Shown: positions 26,344 to 34,366 of the stretch, one piece after another | Layout: each line of letters begins with the position of its first letter | How positions within the stretch are numbered: position 1 is the first letter of the stretch | Origin: Deltaproteobacteria bacterium | GTDB lineage: Bacteria; Myxococcota_A; UBA9160; UBA4427 | Length of the DNA stretch: 64,000 bases | Assembly: GCA_016713665.1 (NCBI GenBank) | Contig: JADJOR010000006.1 | Span: forward strand, 124,001 to 188,000 | Reading direction: 5' to 3' | The notes under the pieces: model-generated | What the model was told of the DNA's origin: nothing | The model's input: only the letters and a program-made list of their open reading frames with translations | Databases searched by the model: none | Position numbers and translations under genes: made by a program

Positions 26344-27535
26344 CTCGACTTCGACTCCTGGCTCGATGGATCGCCGAGGCAGGCGAGCGCCCTCTGCAGG
26401 ACGTCGCAGGCATCGCGATCTCTCGGTTGTCCGGCCCTACGGTCGGGGTTCGGTCGTGACCACATCAGGAACGCTCCCAGGCTGCGCACCTCGACGAAGC
26501 GATAGCTTCCGCTGGCATGGGAACATTCTCGTTTCACCGAAGCGGCAAGCAGGATGCGTTTCTTGAGCAGGTCCTGTCGGCCCGGCGGGCTGCAGTCGGG
26601 GAGCTCGTCGAGGGGCACCTCCTGCCAACCGTCGAGCGCGCTCCCGCTCGAGCTCCCGGAGAGCAGCGGCGCCACGTCCCGGGCGGCCGACACTTCCGGG
26701 CGTCGATCGCTCGGCGCGGCGCCTCGTGAGCCCACGCCGGCCCCGGACGCGCTGCGATCGAGGGCGGCGAGGGCAGCCTGTCGGGATCGCGCCCCGGCAT
26801 GCACGGCGTCGACGAGGGCATCGGCGGGTCCGGTCGCGGTCCCGTCGACGCCGGGTCGGGCGGTGAAGGGCGTCGCGGTCGCGACACCGGTCGCGGCGTC
26901 GAGCGCCCCGGGAATCGTTGCGGCGCGGGCGGTGCGCGTCGCCCGTGCGACCTCCGTCGGCAGCGGTCGAGCCGCGTCGCTGCGCGCGAGTCGGGCGGCG
27001 CTGCCGCCGGCGGCGGCCGCTGCGGCCTCACGCAGGCTTTCGTTGCTGGCCTGTTCTGCGGCCATCGCCTCGGCGGTGGACCAACAGCACCGCGGGTCGC
27101 GAGGGCCGTCGGGTCGAAGGGCTTCGCCTCGGCGGGCGGAGCGGTCGGTCCGGCGGGCGGGGCCGGGGATTGCGGTGCAGGGCGCAGGGCGTGGGATTCC
27201 GGCGAGCTCGGTGCCGGGCGTCGACGTGTCGGCTCGCTCTTCTGCGGCGCAGGCACGGGCTTCACGAGCTCGGAGGGACGCGGCGCGGGCCAGGTCTCCA
27301 GCACGATCTGGACGGCTTTCGACTCGGGTCGCATGGGATTCGACGTCTCGTCCGGGCTCGTCACGAGCAGCCAGGCGATCACGACGGCGGTCACGAAGGG
27401 CACGATCGTGAGCCGACGCTCGAGGCGGATCGGGGTCCGGGCGACGGCCGAGAGCGGCTCGGCATCGGGGGGGAGACCGATGCGCAGGCGTGCGGCGCCC
27501 TTTCCGAAGCGGCGACGGATCGGGTCGCGGGTCAT
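26340..27535 (-). CDS. TonB-like energy transducer (N-terminal TM, Pro-rich), frameshifted
   Basis: A protein of about 398 residues if repaired. It has a short basic cytoplasmic N-terminus, one membrane segment (IVPFVTAVVIAWLLV, residues about 46-60) and then a long Pro/Ala/Arg-rich periplasmic stretch, the TonB/TolA architecture. After the change of frame at about 27071-27078 (one base missing; repair gives PPPEAMAAEQ), the sequence continues as an Ala-rich helix and a compact C-terminal region with four Cys (PDCSPPG, KRECSHAS, RDACDVLQ). It has no canonical TonB C-terminal domain. It overlaps the ExbD-like gene and the next gene by ATGA, so the operon is translationally coupled. The TonB label is by shape only. 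Confidence 0.62.
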
Positions 27536-28074
27536 CGGCGCTCGCGTTCGCTCGTCTGCTTCGTGGTCTGCCGGTCGGCGTCGGCGGAAACCGCGGGCAT
27601 CGGCTCGACGGTGACGCCGCGATCGTTCTGCCAGGCGCGCTCGAGCAGTGCGACGGCGACGAGCAGATCCTCGCTGCGCGCGTCGCGGTGGGGCGCGAGG
27701 ATCGGGCGCGGTTGCGCGCGCTCGCGGATCAGCTCGAGGCGGCTCGCGAGCTCGTCGGCGCCGACGGCGATCGCCGCCGCTTCGCCCGCCGCGCCGGCGC
27801 TCACGCCGGGCTCGATCAGCTCGAAGGGGGCGCGCTCGACCGCGGGATCGTCGCTCGCGGCGACCGGGAGGACGCGGATCTGCCAGCGCGGGGCGGAAGG
27901 CGTCGTGTCCGAGGACGGCTCGACGGCCTCGATCCGCGGCAGCTCGAGCTCCGCGACGTCCGCCCGGGTCTTCTCCGGATCCGGAGTCAGCTGGGTGATC
28001 GCGATCAGGAGCAGGAACGCCAGATCGACGAAGGAAAAGAGCCAGATGGGCGCACTTCTTTCACGTCGCTTCAT
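27532..28074 (-). CDS. ExbD/TolR-like protein, first gene of a five-gene operon
   Basis: A 180-residue protein. The first ~15 residues are basic, then one membrane segment with FSFVDLAFLLLIAITQL, the ExbD/TolR signature in which the Asp (residue about 15) is the proton-carrying residue. The periplasmic domain (residues 30-180) is mixed alpha/beta and does not closely match the usual ExbD fold. It ends in a basic, Gln/Ser-rich tail. I place the start at the ATG at 28074; a TTG at 28080 would add two residues. No Shine-Dalgarno is visible. Instead, a perfect 13-bp inverted repeat (28072-28084 and 28112-28124) spans the start codon. The downstream gene overlaps it by ATGA. Confidence 0.75.
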   Translation of the reverse strand: MKRRERSAPIWLFSFVDLAFLLLIAITQLTPDPEKTRADVAELELPRIEAVEPSSDTTPSAPRWQIRVLPVAASDDPAVERAPFELIEPGVSAGAAGEAAAIAVGADELASRLELIRERAQPRPILAPHRDARSEDLLVAVALLERAWQNDRGVTVEPMPAVSADADRQTTKQTSERERR

Positions 28075-28124
28075 GTGCAACGGGATCGGAACCGGTGCAG
28101 TCCCGCTTGAGCCCGTTGCACATG
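28072..28124 (-). promoter_or_regulatory. 13-bp inverted repeat over the exbD-like start codon
   Basis: CATGTGCAACGGG at 28072-28084 and its exact reverse complement at 28112-28124, separated by 27 nt. The left arm contains the ATG of the exbD-like gene (minus strand), so in mRNA it could fold into a hairpin hiding the start codon; as DNA it could be an operator. Confidence 0.7.
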
Positions 28125-28200
28125 CGCTGCGCGAGTTTTTCGTGCGGCTGGGCGAGCCCCCGTCGCGTCCCGACGCCCTCTCCGGGGATCGCCCGAGCGC

Positions 28201-28620
28201 CTACCACTCCCCCACGTTCGGCATCGAGGCCCAGGGCTCGGCCGGCGGGAGCGGCGTTCCCTTCTGGAGCAGCTCGATCGAGACCCGGTCGGGGGAGCGG
28301 ACGAAGGCCATGCGGCCGTCCCGCGGCGGTCGGTTCAGCGTGACGCCCTGGTCGAGCAGGCGCTGGCAGGTCGCGTAGATGTCCTCGACCTCGTAGGCGA
28401 GGTGGCCGAAGTTGCGGCCGCCGCCGTAGACCTCGGGGTCCCAGTTGTAGGTCAGCTCGACCTGGGCGAGCTCGTTGCCGGGGGCGGCGAGGAAGACGAG
28501 GGTGAAGCGACCGGCGGGCACGTCGTAACGATGGAGCTCGACCAGTCCGAGCTTGTTGCAATAGAAGTCGACCGACTGCTCCAGATTGCTGACGCGCACC
28601 ATCGTGTGCAGATACCGCAT
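28201..28620 (-). CDS. gloA: Lactoylglutathione lyase (glyoxalase I)
   Basis: A 139-residue VOC-family enzyme starting MRYLHTMVRV. The four metal ligands of glyoxalase I are visible: His5 (YLHTMVRV), Glu in QVELTYNWD near residue 56, His in NFGHLAYEV near 74 and Glu in SIELLQKG near 122. Length and spacing match the bacterial Ni-type enzyme, which converts the methylglyoxal-glutathione hemithioacetal to S-lactoylglutathione in the cytoplasm. The start has AGGAGAAGGA upstream. The 126-nt gap between its stop and the ExbD-like gene downstream contains the 13-bp inverted repeat, so the two are probably separate units. Confidence 0.92.
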   Translation of the reverse strand: MRYLHTMVRVSNLEQSVDFYCNKLGLVELHRYDVPAGRFTLVFLAAPGNELAQVELTYNWDPEVYGGGRNFGHLAYEVEDIYATCQRLLDQGVTLNRPPRDGRMAFVRSPDRVSIELLQKGTPLPPAEPWASMPNVGEW

Positions 28621-28928
28621 GCGTTCCTTCTCCTGTCGCTCGAGGCGGGGCGGGTGGGGCGGGGGGCGAGGCAGATCGAGCAGGCGCCCCCCGGCCGCCG
28701 GGCAGGTTAAGTCGGATCGCGAGACCGCGACAGCGCGCCCGGCCGATCTCGGAATTCCGCTCGCGATCCCCCGCATCCTGCGCTAAATGGATGAGGTCGT
28801 TCGGCCCTCGCCGGCGACCCACCCCCCTGATCAGCGCGGCCCAAGAGGGCCCACCGAGCCGGCTCGTCCGCCCGTGCAGAGCGCACGGATCGGGGACTTC
28901 CGGCGCGGCGGTCGCCGGGAGGTGCGTC
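28621..28928. other. 308-bp divergent intergenic region (gloA / cdaA)
   Basis: No ORF with protein-like composition was seen. The region holds the gloA Shine-Dalgarno at its left end, a CCGTGC-AGAGC-GCACGG hairpin about 50 nt before the cdaA-type gene, and the GGGAGG ribosome-binding site of that gene at the right end. Promoters for both genes must lie here, but no convincing -35/-10 pair was found. A c-di-AMP riboswitch was considered and not recognised. Confidence 0.5.
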
Positions 28929-30089
28929 ATGGGATCGGTCTTCGGCGCCCTTCGCCTCGTCGACGTCCTCGACATCGCGATCGTCTCGGGCCTGCTCTGG
29001 GTCCTGATCGCATGGGTCCGGGAGACCCGGGCCCGGATCGCCCTCGGCGGCGTCTTCGCCATCGCGCTGCTCTTCTGGACGGCCCAGTGGCTCGATCTGC
29101 GGCTCACGACCGCGCTGCTCCAGGGCTTCATCGCCATCGCGGCCCTCGTGCTGGTCGTGGTCTTCCAGGACGATCTGCGGCGGCTCTTCGAGCGCATCAC
29201 CGTTCTGGCCCTGCGCCATTCGACCCCGCGCCCTTCGGCCGATTTTCTCGACGAGCTCGCCCAGCTCGCCTTCTCGCTCGCCCACCGTCGCATCGGGGCG
29301 CTCTTCGTGCTCCCCGGCCGCGAGCCCCTCGACCGGCTGCTCGAGGGCGGCTTCTTCCTCGACGGACGGGTGTCGGATCCGCTGCTCCGGAGCCTCGTCG
29401 ATCCCGGGACGCCGGGACACGACGGGGCGATCGTGATCCGCGGCGGCAAAGTGACGCGTTTCGGTGTCCACCTGCCGCTCTCGACCGAGTGGACGGAGCT
29501 CGGCGGCGGCGGGACGCGACACGCGGCGGGGCTCGGTCTCGCCGAGCGCAGCGACGCCATCTGCCTCGTTGTGTCGGAGGAGCGGGGCGAGGTCACGATC
29601 GCCTGGCGCGCGCGGCTCGAGCGGATGGGGAGCGAGGCGATGCTGCGGGAGCGGCTCGACGCCTTCCTGCGCAAGACGAGCGCGCGGCGGCGGGAGTCGG
29701 GGCTCGGGCGCTACCTGGCCCTCGCGCGTGAGCGCTGGCGCGAAGGCATCGTCGCGACCTCGCTCGCCACCGGCTTCTGGCTCTACGGGGCGCCGAGCGA
29801 GGGGCTCGGCCGGGGCTCGAAGGTGGTCCCGATCGTGGTCGACAACCTGCCCGACGGCTACCGCGTCGCGTTGCTCGATCCGCCCTCGATCGAGATCGAG
29901 TTCGAGGGGCGCACCCGCGATCTCATGCTGGCGCCGACCGGCGAGTTCCAGATCCGCGTCGATGCGGATCGGGTCGCGGCGGGGCAGGGCTCGCTCACGA
30001 TCGAGGCCGCCGAGGTCGAGCACCCGCCCGATCTGCGGATCGTCGGCATCGATCCTCCGCAGGTCCGCCTCGAGCTGCGACCGCTCTGA
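28929..30089 (+). CDS. cdaA: Diadenylate cyclase CdaA fused to a YbbR/CdaR-like domain
   Basis: A 386-residue membrane protein. Three hydrophobic segments (residues about 12-30, 40-52 and 64-80) precede the DAC catalytic domain, whose motifs are DGA (165-167) in PGHDGAIVIRGG and RHAAGLG (197-203) followed by ERSDAICLVVSEERG. This domain makes cyclic di-AMP from two ATP. A fourth membrane segment at about 271-288 leads to a C-terminal stretch of about 90 residues starting SKVVPIVVDNLPDGY and ending in VDPPQVRLEL-like sequence, which resembles one YbbR/CdaR repeat. CdaR is normally a separate gene next to cdaA, so this is a fusion. GGGAGGTG upstream fixes the start. Confidence 0.88.
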   Translation: MGSVFGALRLVDVLDIAIVSGLLWVLIAWVRETRARIALGGVFAIALLFWTAQWLDLRLTTALLQGFIAIAALVLVVVFQDDLRRLFERITVLALRHSTPRPSADFLDELAQLAFSLAHRRIGALFVLPGREPLDRLLEGGFFLDGRVSDPLLRSLVDPGTPGHDGAIVIRGGKVTRFGVHLPLSTEWTELGGGGTRHAAGLGLAERSDAICLVVSEERGEVTIAWRARLERMGSEAMLRERLDAFLRKTSARRRESGLGRYLALARERWREGIVATSLATGFWLYGAPSEGLGRGSKVVPIVVDNLPDGYRVALLDPPSIEIEFEGRTRDLMLAPTGEFQIRVDADRVAAGQGSLTIEAAEVEHPPDLRIVGIDPPQVRLELRPL

Positions 30090-30140
30090 CGCTTCTCCTC
30101 GTCGATCGTCTCGCGGGCGATCGGCCGGGGGACGCTCGGC

Positions 30141-32090
30141 TCAGAGGCTCTCGCGATACTCGAGCGAGAGCTGCTCGAGATCCTCGTGGATGCGGCGCAC
30201 CAGCTTGCGGGCCGCGGCGATCGAGGTGCGGGCGGCCGCGTGGGTGCGCGCTTCTTCGCGGCGATCCTGGCTGTCGGCGAAGGCCTCGATCAGGCGGTAG
30301 GTCTCTTCGGGGGCGAGGCGGCGGCGGCTCGTCGCGAGGCGCTTGGCGGCGTGGGTCAGGCCGTCGCCGGTCATGCGGGCGTAGGGATTGCGAAGGCGCG
30401 CGCGGGGCGCGAGGTCGGCGAGCACGTCGGTGAGCGGCACGTGCCGGCGCTGCGCCACCCGCTCGCAGACCGCGAGGTAGGCCCGCTGATAGGCGCGGGC
30501 CTGCTGGCGGCGGGTCGGCGACATGCGCCGGTCGCGGCGGGACGCGTAGTTCGAGAGCGCGATCTCGTAGAAGGTCTCGGCGGGGATCTCCGGCTTCACG
30601 CCCACCGCTGCCGGCGCGAGCCGGGCGGGCAGCTCGCGCAGCACGTCGCGCATGCAGTAGACCGCGTCCCAGGAGAGGCCGTCGGCGACCTTGCGCCGGC
30701 CGCGCGAGGAGCGCTTGCGCTCGAAGCGGTTGTGGAGGGAGAGGAGCTGATCCACGCAGGCCGGGGCGTGGTGGATCAGGTGGTGGGCCTCGGACTCCTC
30801 GAAGCCGATCTGATCGAGGAAGAGCCGGCGTCGCTCGCGTTCGAACTCCCGATCGAAGAGCGCGAGCACCGGATCGTCCCGCAGGCTCGCGAGCGACGGC
30901 GCCGACCCTCGCAGCAGCAGGTCCCGGATCTGGGCGAAGCGCTGCACGATCTGACGCGCCTTGCGCTTCTGCTCCGGGATCGAGGTCGACATGCGGTCGG
31001 GATCCTCGAAGCGGTAGCCGTGGTGGTAGAGGCCGAATTGCCGGACGGAGCCGTAGTCGATGATGCTCCCGTCGGTCAGCACGTTGTCGCCGTCCCAGTC
31101 GAGCCAGCAGAAGATGTACTCGCTCTCGAAGGTCGCGGTCGCCCGGGCGAAATCGATCGCGACGCGCTCGGGCAGGTAGCGGATGCGCTCGCGCTCCGAC
31201 GCGATGAAGGGCCAGCGCCGGTCGGCGATCTCGCGTTCGGCGTAGTAGAGGACGCACTCGCGCAGGTCCGCGTCCTCGCGCCGCCGCAGCAGGCCGAAGA
31301 AATGCGACGGTCGCAGCAGGTTGGCCGCGATCCGGACGTTGATCGCGAAGCCGCCGGGCAGGGCGACGATCGCGAGGACCCGCTCGGTCCGGATGCCGTT
31401 GCGGGCGAAGGCCTCGCTCATCAACGCGGCGCCGAGGCCTTCTTCGATGTGGGCGGTGCCGCAGCCGTAGTCCGCCATCTGGTTGCCGGTGCGGAAGAAC
31501 TCGCCGTGGATGCTCGTCGCGGGACAGAGGCGTGTGACCCCGGTGCCGCAGGAGGAGACGTCGAAGCGACCGACGGAGGTCTCGACCAGGCCGTTCCAGA
31601 TGCTGCGGCCGTCGCCGGAGTTGAGGCCGCGCTTGTCGGGGTGCTGCAGCTGGAGATAGCGGGTGGCCATGAACTCGTGGGGGAGGCGGTCCCGGGCGGG
31701 CGGGAGATTGCCGTGGGCCTGATCCCATTCGTTCACGATCACGACGGCGAAGGTGTCGAGCAGCGTCCGGCGCAGGCCCGGCGTCATCTCGTCCGGGTGG
31801 TCGGCGGGGAGCAGCCCGATCTCGCGCGCGAGCCCGAAGTTGAAGAACGCGATCTCGCCGTCGTGTCGCCGCTTCGCCGGGTAGCTCACGGCGGCGCCGG
31901 GGACGCGCTCGCGCAGCGGGTGGCGACCGTCGAGGGTGGTGAGCTCTGCATAACAGCCGACGCCCGCGGCGAGCTCGCGCTGCGGGCGGCTCGGGAGTCG
32001 GCCGACGGCACGAAGCGGCGACGGCGACCGGCTGGAGCGCGGCCGCGTTCGTTGCTTCGGATTCATTTTGCCGGGTCTGTCTGCACGCAT
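30141..32090 (-). CDS. SelO-like (YdiU) pseudokinase family protein, divergent
   Basis: A protein of about 649 residues that aligns by eye along the SelO protein-AMPylase. It has GDGRSIW (SelO GDGR), a helix with ALMSEAFARNGIRTERVLAIV (SEAM..LGIPTTRALSIV), VRIAANLLRPSHFF (RVAPSHLRFGHF), and WDGDNVLTDGSIIDYGS for the catalytic D-N...DYG block. The Lys of the SelO 'LKGAG' motif is not present; the same place reads VSSCGTGV. The N-terminal 35 residues are basic and Arg/Ser/Pro-rich. The start may be the ATG at 32090 (TAGCGA 8 nt upstream) or at 32066. SelO transfers AMP to protein hydroxyls under oxidative stress; whether this copy is active is unknown. The C-terminal ~200 residues are helical. 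Confidence 0.65.
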   Translation of the reverse strand: MRADRPGKMNPKQRTRPRSSRSPSPLRAVGRLPSRPQRELAAGVGCYAELTTLDGRHPLRERVPGAAVSYPAKRRHDGEIAFFNFGLAREIGLLPADHPDEMTPGLRRTLLDTFAVVIVNEWDQAHGNLPPARDRLPHEFMATRYLQLQHPDKRGLNSGDGRSIWNGLVETSVGRFDVSSCGTGVTRLCPATSIHGEFFRTGNQMADYGCGTAHIEEGLGAALMSEAFARNGIRTERVLAIVALPGGFAINVRIAANLLRPSHFFGLLRRREDADLRECVLYYAEREIADRRWPFIASERERIRYLPERVAIDFARATATFESEYIFCWLDWDGDNVLTDGSIIDYGSVRQFGLYHHGYRFEDPDRMSTSIPEQKRKARQIVQRFAQIRDLLLRGSAPSLASLRDDPVLALFDREFERERRRLFLDQIGFEESEAHHLIHHAPACVDQLLSLHNRFERKRSSRGRRKVADGLSWDAVYCMRDVLRELPARLAPAAVGVKPEIPAETFYEIALSNYASRRDRRMSPTRRQQARAYQRAYLAVCERVAQRRHVPLTDVLADLAPRARLRNPYARMTGDGLTHAAKRLATSRRRLAPEETYRLIEAFADSQDRREEARTHAAARTSIAAARKLVRRIHEDLEQLSLEYRESL

Positions 32091-32150
32091 GGTGATTTTC
32101 GCTACAACTCGGCCGACTGTGCCGGCGGCTTGACGAAGGAAATTCGGAGT

Positions 32151-32175
32151 CGGACCGCGTCCGATTCGCGGTCCG
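32151..32175 (+). other. 9-bp perfect hairpin in the selO-like / psd divergent gap
   Basis: CGGACCGCG at 32151-32159 pairs with CGCGGTCCG at 32167-32175 around a 7-nt loop. It lies about 200 nt before the psd start and 60 nt from the selO-like start, with no T-run. It may be an operator or a stabilising mRNA element. The rest of the 288-bp gap shows nothing recognisable. Confidence 0.45.
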
Positions 32176-32378
32176 GAGCGACGCGCCGGGCGATCGGCTC
32201 GGCGGTACGCGCGCTTGGGCGCGGGACTGCATTCCGGATGCGCGTGCCGATCGCGGCGGAGTTTTTCGCCGAGCATCCTGCGAACGTTTCGTTCGGCGGC
32301 GCGCCACGGACACGCGTCCGCGATCGGGGTGCAATCCGACGGCAACCGCGGCGCGCCGGATCCCGTATGCTCCGGCCC

Positions 32379-33350
32379 ATGAAGATGGAAGACGGAGGCG
32401 AACGCGCAACGCTCGGGGTCGCGTCGCGCGCGCTGCTCGGCCTGCTCTACCTGCTCCCGAAGAACGCGATCTCCCGAGCCATGGGCTGGCTCGCATCCCG
32501 ACGGCTCCCGGCGCCGCTGCAACGCCTCGAACTCGAGCTCTTCGTCCGGCTCGCCGGCATCGATCGAAGCGATCTCGCGCAGCCGCTCGAGCGTTATCCC
32601 TCGCTGCAGCAGCTCTTCACCCGCGCCCTCGCCCCCGGTGCGCGTCCGCTCGAGGGCGGCGACGAGGTCCTCGTCTCGCCCTGCGACGGCGCCTGGGGCA
32701 CCGCCGGCCGGATCGAGCACGGGACGCTGCTCCAGGTGAAGGGGCGTCGCTACCGGGTCGCGGATCTGATCGGCGACGAGGCGCTCGCGATGCACTTCGA
32801 GGGCGGCGAGTTCGCGACGCTCTACCTCTCCCCCCGCGACTATCATCGCTTCCATGCACCCGCTGCCGGGCGCATCACGCGCCTCGTCTATCGACCCGGG
32901 GCGCTCTGGCCCGTCAACTCGATCGGCCTGCTCGGGATCGACGGGCTCTTCGCCCGCAACGAACGGATCTGCGCCTTTCTCGACGTCGGGGGGCTCGAAG
33001 TCGGCGGGCTCGAGGTCGGGCCGCCCGAAATCGAAGGGGGTCGGACCGGCGCCCGCGCGAGGGAAGGCTCGACGCCCCTCGCGATGGTCGCCGTCGGCGC
33101 CACGATGGTCGGCAGCGTTCGGCTCGCCTTCGACGCGCTCGCGACCAATCGCCGCGGCGCTTCGCCCGAGGATCGGTCGCTCGGCGAGAGCGGGCCCTGG
33201 CTCGACCGGGGCGCCGAGTGGGGGCATTTCGAGTTCGGCTCGACGATCGTGCTGTTGATCCCGCCCGGTCCCTGTCGCCTCGAGCCGCGTCCGATCGGCA
33301 CGCCCCTGCGCCTCGGGCGTGCGATCGGCCGGATCGCGCATGCACGCTGA
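32379..33350 (+). CDS. psd: Phosphatidylserine decarboxylase proenzyme
   Basis: A 323-residue enzyme. The autoprocessing motif is FGST near the C-terminus (EFGSTIVLLIP, cleavage before Ser288), giving a large beta chain and a short alpha chain of 36 residues with the pyruvoyl group. Earlier conserved blocks include LFTRAL near residue 86, SPCDGAW near 106 and LSPRDYHRFHAP near 150, with His in the active site. It makes phosphatidylethanolamine at the inner membrane. A Gly/Glu-rich insertion near residues 205-235 is longer than usual. There is no Shine-Dalgarno; TATGCT at 32366-32371 ends 7 nt before the ATG. The crotonase gene follows after 10 nt. Confidence 0.92.
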   Translation: MKMEDGGERATLGVASRALLGLLYLLPKNAISRAMGWLASRRLPAPLQRLELELFVRLAGIDRSDLAQPLERYPSLQQLFTRALAPGARPLEGGDEVLVSPCDGAWGTAGRIEHGTLLQVKGRRYRVADLIGDEALAMHFEGGEFATLYLSPRDYHRFHAPAAGRITRLVYRPGALWPVNSIGLLGIDGLFARNERICAFLDVGGLEVGGLEVGPPEIEGGRTGARAREGSTPLAMVAVGATMVGSVRLAFDALATNRRGASPEDRSLGESGPWLDRGAEWGHFEFGSTIVLLIPPGPCRLEPRPIGTPLRLGRAIGRIAHAR

Positions 33351-33360
33351 GGATCCGCTC

Positions 33361-34260
33361 ATGCCCCCGACGAAGACGCTGCGTTCGTATTCGACCCTCC
33401 GCCTCGAGGCCGAGGACGGCGTCGCGACCCTGACCCTCGATCGCCCCGAGCGGATGAATGCCTTCACGTTCACGATGGCGCGCGAGTGGCTCGACGCGCT
33501 CGAGCAGATCGACGCCGACGACGCGATTCGCGCCGTGATCGTGACGGGGGCCGGGAAGGCGTTTTGTGCCGGGGCGGATCTCTCGGGTGGCGGGGGCACC
33601 TTCGATCCGAACGAGGGTGAGATGCAGGACGCGTCGGCCACGCCCGCCGCGCCCCGGGACGTCGGCGGGATGGTCTCGCTGCGCCTGTTCCGCTGTCGCA
33701 AGCCGATCGTGGCCGCGATCAACGGCGCGGCGGTCGGGGTCGGCGTGACCGCGATCCTGCCGATGGACGTGCGCCTCGCGAGCGAGCGCGCCCGCTTCGG
33801 CTTCGTGTTCACCCGCCGCGGCATCGTGCCCGAGGCCTGCAGCAGCTGGTTCCTGCCGCGGGTGGTCGGGATCGCCCGGGCGATGGAGTGGGTCACGACC
33901 GGGCGGGTCTTCGACGCGGCGGAGGCGCTGCGGGGCGGGCTCGTGAGCGAGGTGCTGCCCCACGACGCGCTCTTGCCCCGGGCCCGGGCGCTCGCGATCG
34001 AGATCGCTGCGAATACGAGCGCGGTCTCGGTGGCGCTCGCGCGGCAGATGATGTGGCAGATGCTCGGTGCGCCCCATCCGATGGCGGCCCTTCGCCTCGA
34101 CTCGGCGGCGATGACCTGGATGGGGGCCCGCGCCGACAGCCGCGAAGGCGTCGAGAGCTTTCTCGAAAAGCGGCCCGCGCGCTTCCCGCTCGCCGTCTCC
34201 CGCGACTTTCCCGCCGAGCTGCCCTGGCTCTTTCCCGACGAGCCTCCGTACGAACCCTGA
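33361..34260 (+). CDS. Enoyl-CoA hydratase/isomerase family protein (crotonase fold)
   Basis: A 299-residue protein. The crotonase signatures are VTGAGKAFCAGADLS (oxyanion-hole Ala/Gly, near residues 60-75) and NGAAVGVGVTAILPMDVRLAS (near 121-141), with the second half of the hole in that GVG. One usual catalytic Glu position lies in RRGIVPEACSS. A C-terminal F-P-x-x-L-P-W-L-F-P tail is longer than in FadB-type enzymes. The ATG at 33361 was chosen because GAGGA lies 8-12 nt upstream; upstream in-frame ATGs at 33319 and 33340 are within or just after psd. Its exact substrate (enoyl-CoA chain or aromatic CoA) cannot be read. Confidence 0.85.
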   Translation: MPPTKTLRSYSTLRLEAEDGVATLTLDRPERMNAFTFTMAREWLDALEQIDADDAIRAVIVTGAGKAFCAGADLSGGGGTFDPNEGEMQDASATPAAPRDVGGMVSLRLFRCRKPIVAAINGAAVGVGVTAILPMDVRLASERARFGFVFTRRGIVPEACSSWFLPRVVGIARAMEWVTTGRVFDAAEALRGGLVSEVLPHDALLPRARALAIEIAANTSAVSVALARQMMWQMLGAPHPMAALRLDSAAMTWMGARADSREGVESFLEKRPARFPLAVSRDFPAELPWLFPDEPPYEP

Positions 34261-34366
34261 GCAGGTCGCGTGCGTTTCGCGCTGCGCGGGCGTCCTCGCG
34301 CCGGCTCGCGGTCTCTCGTCTCAGGCGGGCCGCGGGCGCGCCGATGGGAGGCCGTGGAGGGAGAGC

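Noticed and set aside
28621..28928. c-di-AMP (ydaO-type) riboswitch before the diadenylate cyclase gene
   Set aside because: The conserved junction motifs were not found; only a short hairpin is visible.
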